NCBI GenBank assembly: GCA_031771865.1
Contig: JASISA010000036.1
Span: 248,001 to 312,000 of the forward strand
DNA: 64,000 bases
Source: Nothophaeocryptopus gaeumannii
Lineage: Eukaryota; Ascomycota; Dothideomycetes; Mycosphaerellales; Mycosphaerellaceae
Direction: 5' to 3'
Shown: piece by piece, positions 10,892-23,400 of the stretch
How the letters are laid out: every line of letters begins with the position of its first letter
Position numbering within the stretch: position 1 is the first letter of the stretch
Notes under the pieces: generated by a model
Databases searched by the model: none
Told to the model about the DNA's origin: nothing
Seen by the model: the letters and a program-made list of their open reading frames with translations, nothing else
Translations under genes and position numbers: made by a program

Positions 10892-12094
10892 GCAGTGATG
10901 TGTTTACGAGACCGAAACACTCTCCTCTATCAGGCAAGCAGAACATCTTGAACAAAGAAAACGAATCTGATCCACTCACGCATGCGCGCGCACCTGGTCG
11001 TTGGTCATGCGTAACTCTCACAGTGAGGCATTTCGGTTCCGTGATATCTGCCCGCTGCACGTCATCCAACAGGAAGAGGGGAACGAGTGTGTGAGGACCC
11101 TGCGTGTCGATAAGATCTTCCAAGCACAAACGAGGAACGGGCCTGAACGTGGTAAAAGGGCGATCAGAACTGGACATCCTGCAAACCGCAGCTGACGAGT
11201 GCTGGTTGCATGAACGTACGTCCTAGAGTATCTGATGTCGGTCGGAGTCGTCTCCTGCCTTGGTCTTTGGAGTGTGGGTTGTCTGAGATGGTGGAGATCC
11301 TTGGCAGGAGGTTTCTGATGCCTGAGGCTTATCATTACATCCGAGCGACGACATTGCTTGTACGAATGTGGCAGTGACAAGGGCGTAGTGGAGGACATGG
11401 ATAGCTTCAGGTCTACTATTGGTCAAGCAGTGCATACAATGTCTTTGCGTAGAAACGTAGACCATACGAGGCCGGTATTCCGTGCAGTAATCTTACAAAT
11501 AGGGATCATCACGCGCCGTCGATTTTAATGAGTTCATGATGCTAATCGACAATACGAGCCACACCAAGCCTTACCATGCATAATCGGAAGGACGCAAAGT
11601 GTGTGTGAGAGAGAGAGAGAGAGGGGGGACGCGTAATCCAGACGCAGTCGTAATCCATTCTCATTTGGGGCATGATAGTCATTTGACGATCGAAAGGTTG
11701 TTACCGCAAACCGTCCGTCCCCTACACAGTGTCAAGAAAGCTATACACAAAAGTAGAAGTGAAAATATTCAAAAGCAAATGAGCCATCAGGCCGTCTTTG
11801 ACTAGCTGGCTCTGTCCAGCAGATGCAGCCTTCTACCCCGATGTAGTTGGCCGACGTAAGCTGCTGCACAAGCAGTCAGCGGTGATGGTATGCTTTCAAT
11901 GCTCGAACGAGGGAAAATGCCAGAGTCCACCCTGAATAACGCCATCAATGCACGCATTTCCTGGAAAACCGTTCCCTCAGTCGTCGGAAGTTCTGTTATT
12001 TGCAATACCGCTTTGTGCAAGACTGAACCTTGTCAGTCGAGTTCTACGTACTGCACACGTTTCGTGATTGGGCGCACCTTGAAACAAACGAGCT
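10892..12094. other. Intergenic region with GA-microsatellite
   Basis: About 1.2 kb upstream of the SPATA20-like gene and downstream of the CAP gene. A (GA)n run with a G tail lies at about 11599..11627. Open frames are short and unconvincing. Confidence 0.45.
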
Positions 12095-12985
12095 CTAAGA
12101 CTGTGAGAGGCCGGTGTTCCAGTTGGCAGAGGCCTTGCCGACTGGTGCCAGAACGTTGTCGGCGTACTCGCCAGCGTAGTTGCCTGGGCCCTCGTAGTTG
12201 CAGACGGTGAAGTATGGAGCGACATCGCTACCAACGTTCGAAAGACCGCCTGGGCAGTGCTGGGTGTGGCATGCGACGTGAGTGGTTCCCTTCCAGACAA
12301 TTTGAGAGAAGTGGCCCCAGGACTCGAAGTTGCTCATGTCTGGGTTGGCCGCTCCGTAGAGTTCCGAGAAGTATGGCTCCTCTCCGTTGTAAAACAAGTC
12401 GGTGATGATGGCGGAGACGTTGTTTGGCTCAACACCGGCAGCGATGTTCTGGCCGTAGCCGCCACCCTGGACCTCACTGTCACATGTTAGCACATGATTC
12501 ACATACATTTGAAACCATTGATTGACTCACGTGTTGTGGGCGTAGACGCAGCTCTCGGCGATCTCCTTCGCAGAGCTGTAGAGATCATCGGACCACTCAA
12601 CGTCCTCGCAAGAGTGGTTGGCGCGGTGGAGGTTGTGGTGGTAAACCACGATGTCCTGGTAAGAACTTGGGGCGGCACCGGAGGCGGGGCTGCTGCTGAT
12701 TGGGGCAGAGTATTCCTGAGCGGCTGGAGTGCTGCTTGATGGGGATGGAGTCGTTGCCGGAGCCTGAGCGATGGTCGTAGAGGTGGAGTAGCTCTGGTGG
12801 TTGTGGTGGCCGTAGTGTGCTGGCTGGTTGTTGATTGGAGTTGCGTAAGCCTGAGCCTGACCAGCAGTGACGGTGACGACGTTGGTCACGTAAACCACAT
12901 CATAGTTGTTCTGCGCATCGCGCTTGTAGGGAACGGCGATAACACCGGCCGCGAAGGCGGCGACAGCAAGGGCAGAGCGCATCAT
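12095..12985 (-). CDS. Secreted CAP/SCP (PR-1-like) protein
   Basis: Exons 12531..12985 and 12095..12476 on the minus strand give 278 residues. The 54-nt intron (GTGAGT, branch GCTAAC, CAG) restores YAHNT-EVQGGGYGQNIAAG. Residues 1-18 (MMRSALAVAAFAAGVIAV) form a signal peptide, followed by a KR processing site. A Ser, Thr and Pro-rich linker spans about residues 60-110. The CAP domain then shows HHNLHRANH, GYGQNIAAG, GHFSQIVWK and CNYEGPGNYAG, with Cys residues placed for disulfides. Fungal relatives (Pry proteins) bind and export sterols and fatty acids, and some act at host surfaces; that role here is inference. A start far upstream in the same open frame is non-coding in character and was not used. 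Confidence 0.9.
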
Positions 12986-15900
12986 TGGGTTGATGTTGAT
13001 GATTGTCCGAGCGTGGGAGTTGACTTGGGCTTTTAATGCAGGATCACAGATCCGATGTTTGAACGACTGTTTTGTTAAAGGACTGTGTTGAAGCTGGATG
13101 TTAGCGAATGTCTTCCAGAGACCATGGGACTGAATAATGAACGTTGCACGGTGCGATGGTGACCGCCGGGCGTGGTCGCTTCTTATGCAAGTCTCATGCG
13201 GGTTCATGTGCTCATACAATAGGCAGTGCTCCGGCTCACTGTCATGGGTGACCGCAACGGCGCACGCCACGCCGCAGCGGGAGATATGGTGAAGCCGGGG
13301 AAGGATGCTATGGCGGCGGCGGCGACTTACTCCTCGCAGAGGCTTTGATGGAGGGTATTCTGGCCGTGGGTGTGCGACTGGCGGCGCGCGTGTGTGTGTT
13401 CTGTAATGAACGTGGGTGCAGAGCTGGCTGCGTGAGTGAGTGTGGGTGACGGTCGTCGGTCGCGGTGTCGATGCAATCTGGTGGTGTCGAGGTGGAGGTT
13501 CGACTTTGTGAGCGAAGAAGGGGGAGATGGGCCAGATGGCAGCCAAGGACAGGCTCGTCGGAAATAGACTTTGCGGTCTGAACTTTGAAACGCGCCGTTT
13601 GTGCTGCGGTGGCCCCTTCCCAAATGAGGATCTCACTCTTTCCTCCACACGTCCGTCACTAAAGTCACGAGTGTCACTTCACTTCTCCGAACTCATGTTG
13701 CGGCAGCACGGCGATCATTTGCTGCTGCCAAGATTGTTGTAGTTGGCGGTGGTGGTGGATGCGGTGGTGAAGATCGGTGTTTGCAGAATAAAGCGATGTC
13801 TATTTCACGTTGCTCCTGCCCCCCCTTGTTCCCGCTTGGCTGGGCAACTGCCTGCTGGAATGCAATTGCGTACAGCAGCTGCATTTCCTCATCGCCTACT
13901 TTATTCCGACATCACATCACCATCGTGGTCTTCTTGCCGCGGACGCATGCTGATGTTTTGACCGTCGTTGTACAGCAAGCCTCCGAATCATCTCGAAAAG
14001 ACTAACTCTAATGACACATTCTAAGTTCATGCGGGTGCCAGGTACCAAACTTCGGTGATTCGTTCGCCAGCATCGGCAGATCAGGGGAAGTCCGGCCGCC
14101 CATGCAACTACCCAGGTCCGTTGACGATCGCGCGACAAGGCTGCAGACCGACGACGACGACGCCCAGATCTCGGGCGGTAATCGGGACTCTTGCCCACCT
14201 CCTACACCTCTGTCACCTTTACACACAGCCTGCATGGTATTGCTGGCAAGCATGACGTGGAAGTGGTTGACGGAGACGGAGCATTGTTGGCGCAGGCGTA
14301 ACGCCCGCCAATCCTGCTGGCGCATACATCACGAATAACAAGCAGCAGCCGACGAGAGCTTCAGCTGTGTGAAGCCACGGCAGCAGCCCCTCTGTTTGTG
14401 GAGATACGCGGGTGGCAGCCATCCCAGTGTCAGATCACAAGCGCCAGGTCCTGCATCACACGTATTCATCTCGCTCGACACACGATCGCCAAGGCCTACG
14501 TGTGATGTGCAATATGGGCTCTGCGCCGCTCAGGACCAACGCTCTTGCCACCAGGTCCGATCGACAATTTGCGATGCAGAATCATGGACATAATCCCTGG
14601 ACAGATCTCGATGAGAGAGAAACTTCCTGATTCTGGACCTTCATCGTGGTCAAGAGCCCAAAGGCGCGGCTGTTTCTCCATGTCCCGCTAGGATATGCAC
14701 CCTCCCGCTCCGAGTTTCACGATGTCCAGTCCATCCGAGTTGTGGACGCCTTGGTTGGAGTAGAGAGCATGAGCAAGAAAATGCTTTGGCGAATCTGCAA
14801 CGACTCCGCGACAGTCCGCGTCTGCCGCATGAAGAACTGCAGTCAGACGGCAGATGATTACGCGAGGACTGCAGTTCGACATCAACAGTCGATTACCAAC
14901 GCGAAAGATGTTTCAAAGATGCAGAGCTGTTTCCTGTGTTCCAGAAGCTGTTCGCGAGAGTCTCGACTGTTCCGTGCTCATCCGCCAGGAATACGCGGAG
15001 GAACCTCTGTCGACCAAGGTCCAGAAAGTGGAGGAGCTTTCTACTGATCGAATATTGACACAACACGGGGGTGAGCTCCTAAAGGGCACTCGGTACTTGA
15101 TACCAAATTGTCGGCGATGCGGACACCTTCCAGGCTCGCAATATTAATCTGCGCACTGAAGCAGCCGCGGAATATGGTGAGGCCCATACTCGACAGTCAA
15201 GAGATTGGCAACAACCCAATTGCTCTCGTTCCTTTCAAAGACGCCAGAGTGTGCTGTCAATCAACTAATAGGGTTGGCGATTCATCGACGGTTTCATTCT
15301 ATCCAGGAATCCCCAAACGTCTGTGGCCCAGACTCCACACACCCTCTACGGAGATTTTTCTCTCTACGGCAATCACAGTTTCGCATTCTTCCCTGTTTGC
15401 CAGGAACACCATGTACTTCAAATATCAACTTAGTGTTGGCGTCACGACAAGTACATGACACGAACTCTACGGCACAACAACAAATGTGTTTGGTGCTTGT
15501 ACGTCGTCTTCCTAATGATCTTTTATGTGTTCCAGAAGACTTGCTTGCCGACTGATAACCAACGTCTGCGACATAGTAACCACCCACGATTTGTCAATCC
15601 ATTTGGGGTCTTACAATCCCTTGGTTCGCGCAGCGCCAGCCGTTGGGGAACAGCACATGGCCGCTTAATATCCCTGGCGTCCACCATACCTCAAATCCAC
15701 ACCACTGGTCTTTTGGCCTCCCTGCCAACGCACCCCATATCCAAGTCCAGGGCGCCTGTATCCGGGGCGATATTGCATTTTGCATTTTGCTGCAGCCACC
15801 CCTGAAAACCAATGCGTTCGTACTACATGCCAGCGCAGCGTGCGAAACAAGGATGTCTCACGTGCACATGCCTTGCATGCGACGTGCTGGTCTGTATCGA

Positions 15901-16998
15901 GATATGGCTGACATGCGCATACTAGAATCGACTACGGCTGCGCAGGACAGTTCGGTGGTGAGAAGTGAAGTCGAATCCATCGACCTTTCACTTTAGCTCT
16001 TCGGTAAGTTCAGGACATGGAGACTCAACTTCAAGCCACACCGCACAGAGCTTTGCATTATATCAATAGATTGTGGGCCTTTCACTTTCTGATTGACGCC
16101 CTTGATTGTGTGCAGCTCGAGCACACATCGCGAGCATACTCGTGCTGGCTGCAAGTAAGCAAGGAGATTGAACGCAATGCTCGCGAAGACGCATATGCTC
16201 ATATGTTGGTGAGTATGCACATACTATTGAGCGTGCGCAGCGGAGTCACAGAAAGGAGTCCAGACACTGCACGCGACACCGGAAGCGCACGCGTTATCCA
16301 TGCCGGTCACTGACTCCTCTGCCGGACGTCTGACTCGCATTGGCATCTATGGATCGGTGTTTTCAATGCTTCGCTGTTATGTCCAATGATCGAAGACTGT
16401 AACACGAAAGTCGTCGATGACACTGTATTACTACTCATTTTGAAGAGTCCTCTACTTCGCAGACATTGCGCGGCACCCGATGGCATGTAGTCTAGAATAT
16501 GCATGTAACGGAGTATTTCGCATCGGGAACTTGTGCGTGTCGTAAGCACTAGAGGTAGGAAAGGAGGTACGTACACGAATGCACGCAATCATACACCTAA
16601 GATCCCAGACACTCATCGGAGTATTGGAGTCTCTATTGTGGAGAGGTAGGAGTACGCACAGAAGCGATCATCATATATTACAAGCTTTTGGGAGAATCGA
16701 TTATTGGCTATTGATGCGTCTTCGATCTATTTCATCCATCTCCTCTGCTCACCATCATCCACATCACAAAATCGTGACGATCCTTTCCGGTGCTGTGGTG
16801 CCTGTATGGAGCCCCAATGCTTCTGACATCTCGGAAACGAGAGCCCCATGTTTCATCAGCCGAGAGTTCCATCTCCTCCACTTTTTGCCCAACGCCACGC
16901 TCATCACATCCTCCTTCACCACCTCCCTTATGTTCGTTGAATGTTCATTCAATAACGCCGCTGATTCTTGACACCTCCTTCTCTTCTTCTTGACTTCT
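12986..16998. other. Gene-poor 4-kb stretch
   Basis: No open frame here has length, codon pattern or motifs that I can support as a gene. Both strands carry only short frames broken by stops. I saw no tandem array, long terminal repeat, tRNA or 5S rRNA. The first part is the promoter side of the CAP gene; the last part lies beyond the CSE1 stop. Confidence 0.45.
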
Positions 16999-19893
16999 TC
17001 ACCCCTGCATAACCTGCCCCAGCGCCGCCTTCCCCTGCTCATCCAACTTCTCACCCACAAACTGCGCAATCCTCCCAGAATGCCTCTGATCCGCCTCTCT
17101 CAGCGTCGTGCCCACCCAAGCTTTGACATCTTGCACTTCAGGCCACGGGTCCACTTGCGGTCTCTTGCACGTGGACAATTGCGTGAAAGCCGCGCCAAAA
17201 CCTAGCTCGTCGACGTCTCTGTCCTCGATGACGTTATCATCGGCGGCGGGTGGGAGAGGTGGGTTGATGAGGAGTTTCAGCAGGGCTTCGCAGGTGATTG
17301 TCCAGCCTCGCTTCGCGTAGCGGTCGACGAAGGCTTGGCTATCGGCCAGGGTGCGGGTGAGTGATATGCAAGCTGTCTTGCGGTCGAATGGTCGGCTTAG
17401 CTTTTGGGTGTCCGGGAGGATGATGCCGGTGTAGACGCCTGTGAAGATGTTTTGTTGAATCTTGTCGGAGACTGCGATGAAGAAGTCTGCGCCCAATTCC
17501 TTGTCTACCAGAGCTGAGACCAGATGATAGAAGCGCACGAAGCGGAGCGTGAAGTTCTCGGTCTTCGAGTTCTGTAGTCGTGTGAACATTAACTGAAGAA
17601 TGGTCGGCCAGTAGGGCTCAAGCGCTGTTGGCGCGAAGCTCTTGACTACGGTCTCGACGAGGTCCATGGCATAGCTCTCGTACGCTTTGCTGGCAATCAG
17701 CTTCTGGAAGATGATCAAAATTGCCTCCGTCTGGCTGGCCGCAGCGATCTCTGTCGCACCGCGCGGCAGCATCTCAACGAGCAGTCGCGTCAAGGCTGGC
17801 ACGTTGCCTTTGCTGTCCCACATGCTCGGAGTCAGAATTGGGCCAACAAGCTGCTGGAAGTTCGATGACAGTGTCGGAGATGGGTTTGAAGCCACCATTT
17901 GCGCATATAATTGGAAGATGTAGGGCGTGAATTCATCCACTTGGCCTTGCAAAACCTCCATGAAGACTGGAAACAGACTAGATTCGATCTTGTCTGGCTG
18001 CACTGGGCCTGCGAACCGGATCGCTGCGCCGACCGACTCGAAGTGGAAGTAGCAGAATCCTGGATTTGATGGATTGTGACGAATGACTTTAGTGATGTTC
18101 ACCAGCTGGTTCAAGACGAGGTCGAGAATCTCAACGACGCCCTCTTGAATGACGATCAATACTCGCATGACGCACTTCATCAAGAACTCGTTCTCCTGCA
18201 CCTTCTCAGGCTTTGTGTCCTTCGTGATGAGCTTGAACAGGTGTTGCAACAGGTCTTTTGCCAACGGCAGAATGGTATCTCGTGGAATAATGGGTTGTCG
18301 CTGGTCGTTTCTAAGGTAGAGTGCTCGGTCGACGGCCACGGCAGCGTAGGTATAGACCACGTAATTCGTGTTGTTGAGGTGCTGCACCAGTAGTGGGAAT
18401 GCTGCTTGCCACTGGTCGGCAGATAGAATGCTGCGGAAGGTGTAGAGGTACTTGATTGCATCCACCTTGAGCAGTGGTTGGGCGTTCGCATCTGTCAAGT
18501 CCTCCGCCACATTGCTCTGGAAAAAGTCGATCACGTTGACGTTTGGATTCACGCTCAAGACACCTTTTGCAGCTGTGGCTGTGCCCTTTGCCGCGATCGA
18601 AGAAAACAGGTGTACTGCAGTGTCCTTCGACTGCCAGTTTTCGCTCCGGTTTTCTGCGTATTTTGCCAGGAACCCGTTCACGTATCGCATGACCACGTTT
18701 GTGACTGGTTTCTCAAATTGCTCCATGAGTTTCCTCAAGAAATTTGAGGCAGCGCGGCGCCTGGTGTCCTCATCTGAGCCCTCCAGATCCCTTCGAATGA
18801 ACTCGATTGGCTCATCCTCGAAAGTCTCAATGTCTGACTCTCGCAGAGAAACGTTTGGCACCACGACCTTTTCTGTCACTTGCCCAAGCACGTCGGCATT
18901 GTTGAAGTTCTCCGCATGTTGTCGGATGCTCGCAATTGTTGTCAGGAACTCCAAAGCTCTGCTCACGACCACGTCGTATTTGGACTCTGGACCAATGTTC
19001 GTGAGCAGTGTCCATGACGTGCCAATGAATTGTGTCAGATATTTGTTGAACTCTTCGTCGTACTTTCGCGTGTACAGCACCAATACTTTGAAGACACCAG
19101 CTCTTACGTGCTCTAATGGTCCCGCTTCGGAATCGTCGCTCGTGCTAAGTGATTTGTTTTCGTAGGTAAGGTATTTGTGGAGCAGCGCAGAGATTGCACC
19201 CAGAGCTTCTTCGAACTGCGGCGGCATATCGTGCGTAGACAGATCGTAAACTAGCCGCAGTATCAAATCCAGTGTTGTGAAGTGTTGTTTCAGAACGTCT
19301 GGGTTGCTTTGGTTCTGATCGATCTGCCTGTCGGTACTCTCCCATAATTGTAAGAACGGTCCCGCAAATTTGGATAGAACGTGGTTGATCTCGGTGTAGA
19401 GCTCGTCTGATCTATACAAGGGCTCCCATCGCTTGAAGATGGAGTGTGCAACCTGCAGCACACCGTTGTTGACCACTGCATTGTCTGGAGTCAGGCGAGA
19501 GACAAGGTCGTCGACAAGAGTGTCCCAGCGCTCCCAAAAGTCACTGTCTGCGATGACGCTGATAGCATCACCGAGTTGCGCCTGGATGGAAGGTGGCACC
19601 CGTACCATCAACCCTATCAACTCGCTCTTGATGGTCGTGACCTCGTTGTTGGGCAGCTTATGCGTGCCGTTCTCGTCCGCCCAATTCCGTCGCACAAAGT
19701 TCTTGAAGAACAGAGCGCTGGCGAGTCTCGTTTGAAGCGGGAATGTGTCGGTTGCTACGATCTGTAATAGAGCCAGGCTGAAGCCGGGTCTCGACTCTTC
19801 TTGCTTCAGACTCTGCTCGGCCTGTCGGTTCGTCCGCGGATCGAGACTGGCGCAGAGGAGGTCCGACACATTCTGCAGGCTGACAGAGGCCAT
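16999..19893 (-). CDS. CSE1: Exportin-2, importin-alpha re-exporter Cse1
   Basis: Single open frame of 964 residues from MASVSLQNVSDLL. Cse1/CAS returns importin-alpha from nucleus to cytoplasm together with Ran-GTP. The N-terminus has the importin-beta type Ran-binding region (EQSLKQEESRPGFSLALLQI, then SALFFKNFVRRNW). HEAT-like helical repeats follow throughout, including CSE1-specific stretches such as FEDEPIEFIRRDLEGSD and RRRAASNFLRKLMEQFE. The length matches the family, which is about 960 residues. The ORF could start 37 residues earlier, but the extra piece is unlike the family. It is read divergently from the sacsin-like gene, 586 bases away. Confidence 0.95.
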   Translation of the reverse strand: MASVSLQNVSDLLCASLDPRTNRQAEQSLKQEESRPGFSLALLQIVATDTFPLQTRLASALFFKNFVRRNWADENGTHKLPNNEVTTIKSELIGLMVRVPPSIQAQLGDAISVIADSDFWERWDTLVDDLVSRLTPDNAVVNNGVLQVAHSIFKRWEPLYRSDELYTEINHVLSKFAGPFLQLWESTDRQIDQNQSNPDVLKQHFTTLDLILRLVYDLSTHDMPPQFEEALGAISALLHKYLTYENKSLSTSDDSEAGPLEHVRAGVFKVLVLYTRKYDEEFNKYLTQFIGTSWTLLTNIGPESKYDVVVSRALEFLTTIASIRQHAENFNNADVLGQVTEKVVVPNVSLRESDIETFEDEPIEFIRRDLEGSDEDTRRRAASNFLRKLMEQFEKPVTNVVMRYVNGFLAKYAENRSENWQSKDTAVHLFSSIAAKGTATAAKGVLSVNPNVNVIDFFQSNVAEDLTDANAQPLLKVDAIKYLYTFRSILSADQWQAAFPLLVQHLNNTNYVVYTYAAVAVDRALYLRNDQRQPIIPRDTILPLAKDLLQHLFKLITKDTKPEKVQENEFLMKCVMRVLIVIQEGVVEILDLVLNQLVNITKVIRHNPSNPGFCYFHFESVGAAIRFAGPVQPDKIESSLFPVFMEVLQGQVDEFTPYIFQLYAQMVASNPSPTLSSNFQQLVGPILTPSMWDSKGNVPALTRLLVEMLPRGATEIAAASQTEAILIIFQKLIASKAYESYAMDLVETVVKSFAPTALEPYWPTILQLMFTRLQNSKTENFTLRFVRFYHLVSALVDKELGADFFIAVSDKIQQNIFTGVYTGIILPDTQKLSRPFDRKTACISLTRTLADSQAFVDRYAKRGWTITCEALLKLLINPPLPPAADDNVIEDRDVDELGFGAAFTQLSTCKRPQVDPWPEVQDVKAWVGTTLREADQRHSGRIAQFVGEKLDEQGKAALGQVMQG

Positions 19894-20479
19894 AGTGGCG
19901 GTGTAGGAGAGGGTGATGGAGGTGAGAGAGAAAATCGTCCGGCAGATTCGCCGAGTGTTTGTATGTTTAAACGGAGAGCTTTGACCGACGACTTTTGAGG
20001 CCAAAAAAGGTTCGGACCGTGGCGTTGGCGTTCGCGTTTACATCCCTGCATCCCTGTCCTGGTCGTGAACCGTGCAGGCGACACTGACTGACTGACGCGC
20101 ATGTGAAGACGGCGGGAGAGACACGCGAGACTCCCTCACTTAGTATCACTGCTGGCACTCACTTTTCCTACATCACTCACACCTCGCCTTCCTGAGGCAA
20201 CACGCTCTTTCGCAGCCGCTGGAAGGTTCGACCGGAGTACATGAAAGAGCCAGCTTGCTCCCCCCAGGCACGAGTGGACTACGCCACCTCCAGGGCCGAA
20301 TGTTATTTGCGAGAGTGAGCTTCACAGCCGAGTGGTGTTGATTGTTGCCACCACTCCCCGACTCCCTGCCATCGAAAGGGACTGGTCGCCTATTCCTTCG
20401 ACTCCTCATGCAGTAATGCTTTAGTCCCCGCTTGTCTGGTTTCTCCCGCGACCCAGTCTCATTCCCTTGGACGCCGACC
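19894..20479. promoter_or_regulatory. Divergent intergenic region between CSE1 and the sacsin-like gene
   Basis: 586 bases that presumably hold both promoters. Only short chance open frames are present. I do not recognise specific regulatory sites. Confidence 0.35.
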
Positions 20480-23400
20480 ATGGCTGCCTCACAGAGCCTG
20501 GCGCGTATGCGCGAGGCGACAATGGGAAACCTGGATAATGAAGAAGCAGTTACTGTCAACACGCGAGCCCTCATCGACAAAGTGCTTGCTCGATACTCTG
20601 GCGAATGGACGACTTTGCGAGAACTGATCCAGAACGCCGCCGACGCTCAGGCGCGAAAGGTCACCATCCGCTTCGAGACGACCCCTTCGACGACCGTACC
20701 GCTTCCTCGAGACCCTAACGATCTTCTCCAACACACACTACTACACAATACGCTCAGGAGCCTGATAGTGTCAAATGATGGCGAGCATTTTAAAGAGACG
20801 GACTGGCAGCGGCTCAAGCGCATCGCAGAGGGCAACCCAGATGAGACCAAGATCGGCGCCTTTGGAGTTGGTTTCTACTCAGTATTTGCCGACTGCGAAA
20901 ATCCGTTCGTGAGCTCAGGGAATCAGAGTATGGCGTTCTACTGGCAGAAGGACAGCCTATTCACCAGACGAGGCAAGCTGGCAGATAGCGAAGTGCAGGG
21001 TACCACCTTTCTGCTGGACTATCGTAACCAGACTACGCCCGTCCCTCAGCTATTAAGCATCTGTCAATTCCTCGCAACCAGTCTGACATTTGTAGGGCTC
21101 GAGACCATAGAGTTATACTTGGACAACTGGAACATTCTTGCTTTGACGAAGAAGGTGGCGCCGGCCGCCAATGTGAGAATCCCAGGCGACGTCAATCCTA
21201 AGACGAAAGACGGTCTCATGAAGATCACGGATGTCGAGTATCAAAACGCGCAAATCGATGCGAGATGGATGAATGTCGTTGGCTGGAATCGTCGTTCGCA
21301 ATCGCCAACAAATTTAGCTGCGCAGCAACAGCAACAGACCGACGCTGGTGGCGTGGGCAGTCTTCGATCGTTCTTTGGGAGATTCACTGGAGGCGCGAGC
21401 ACCAGCACCACGGTACGGAAAGCACAAAAAGAGGAGGAAGTCTTGCAGCAAGCTCTCTTTGAGGATCTGGCTGGGTACAGCAGTGCCACTGTCTTCTTAC
21501 GAGTAAGCACGGTGAATATTCAGACGAATGTCGGTAGGCAGCTTGCACAGGAGCTGGAGCGCGCTACCAAGAAGCCGCCTCCGAAGCGCACACGTATCTC
21601 CATCTTGACCAGCTCGTACGACGAATCGACTGCTTCCGCGAGTACATCATCCGGAACATCGTCGAAAAAGTCCAGTGAAATCTTTGCTTCTGTTCTGCCA
21701 ACAAAGAATGGCAGGATATTTATTGGCTTTCCCACTGCGCAGACAACGGGATTGTGCGCCCATATCTCTGCACCGTCCGTGATTCCAACAGTGGAGCGAG
21801 AGAGCATAGATCTGAATGCTCGTTACGTCCGTGACTGGAATGTGGAGATGCTCCGAGTCGCCGGAATCGCCTGTCGCATAGCATATACGGGAGATATGGT
21901 GGAGCTGAAAGCCCAAGTTGAGCGCCTCACGGACGCGGATGGGCGCAAGAAGGTCACCAAGGAGGATATCTCCGCGGTCATGCCAGCTGCTGTGCACACA
22001 TACTGCCAATACAACTACCAGGAGAGCACACCGTCCGCGAGAGTTGGCCAGTTCATCGAAGAGGCATTCTGGACTTGCAATCAGAAGGCTAGTATTGATG
22101 TGCTCTCGACTAGAGGTGTTCTGCCCAGCCAACAGGTTCGAGTTGCCACAGAGGACCTCTCCTTCGTTGAAGGTATACCTGTTGTGCCGGACGAACTTAT
22201 GGACAAGGCAAACGGGTTCCTGACAAAGCTACGAGACTACGGTTTGCTCTCGGATATTACTACTGGCGACATCAAGAAAGAGCTAGAGGCCCAAGCACTA
22301 ACGGAGAAGCAAGTGATGGAGTTGGTCAAGTGGGCTTGCACCAAGGTCTCGAGGCAAGAAATGGATGCGAATGCTGTGCAAAGTCTGTTCGACGGCACTG
22401 TGGCAAGCATTAGCGAAGAGTTTGTCAGCACATCTGCAAGTCCGGTCCTTCAGATGGGCCAGATCAATACCTTCGTCAACACCGCGAAGATTCCTGCCGA
22501 CCTGCCTACTCCACCACAAACGATGCCCTTCAGACTCACAAAGGGCCTTTCGCCATCGCAGCTACAGTCGATTGGATGGGACGAACTTCAGATTGTACCC
22601 TGGGTGCGTTGGTTGATTGAGAGCGACGGTCAAGGTTTCGGCTCCGGACAGAGCCTTACCGCTACTCCAGCTGTAGCATCTCAGGTCCTGCCTGTCGTCT
22701 CAAAGGCATGGGACGGTCTGTCGCAATCGTCGAAGTCGACTGTTCAGGAACTGCTCATGCCGAGGACAGTGATTCCGACGAAGCTTGGCATGCGGAAGCC
22801 CTCTCAAGCCTACTTCGCTCGCGTCAAGCTCTTTGATGATCTGCCTACGATTGTTGGTCTGCAGGGTGTCAAGGAGAAGTTTTTGCTGGCACTTGGCGTG
22901 CGCAAGACGATTGAGCTCAACGTGGTCTTTGATCGGCTCATGGCTCTATCCGTCGCCTCAGCGCCCGCTCAAGAAGGTAAATGGAGCCATGTTGACCTTA
23001 TCAAATACCTCGTAGGCGAAAAAGACGATATTCCAGCCGAGGATATTAAGCGTCTCCAGCAGACTCCCATCTGCCCCGCAGAGACAGAATCTGGCGACCA
23101 AACCAACAAAGGCAAGCTCTACAGGTTATCTGAATTGTTCGAGCCGAACGATAATATCCGTCGTCTTGGGCTTCCTGTGTTGCAATGGCCTGGCCAGTAC
23201 CGTGCAGCCACTCCCGAAGGCCGTTTCCTGCGACAGCTTGGATTGAAGCCATTTCCCTCTGTCGATGACCTTGTGGAGATCCTCGGAAAGGCGCCGATAG
23301 GCAGCGTCCTCCAGGAGACTGCGCTCCAATACTGGATCATCAACGAGTATCAGAACGGGTACAACAGATATCCTACATCAGAGATTGACAAGGCTTTCTT

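Noticed and set aside
12986..13648. Upstream extension of the CAP gene to a 373-residue start
   Set aside because: The added part lacks protein character and would place the signal peptide inside the chain; the Met at 12985 fits a secreted protein.
14000..16990. Possible tRNA or 5S rRNA genes in the gene-poor region
   Set aside because: I looked for B-box-like GGTTCGAATCC and for 5S internal-control patterns on both strands by eye and found no convincing match; a tRNAscan run would be decisive.
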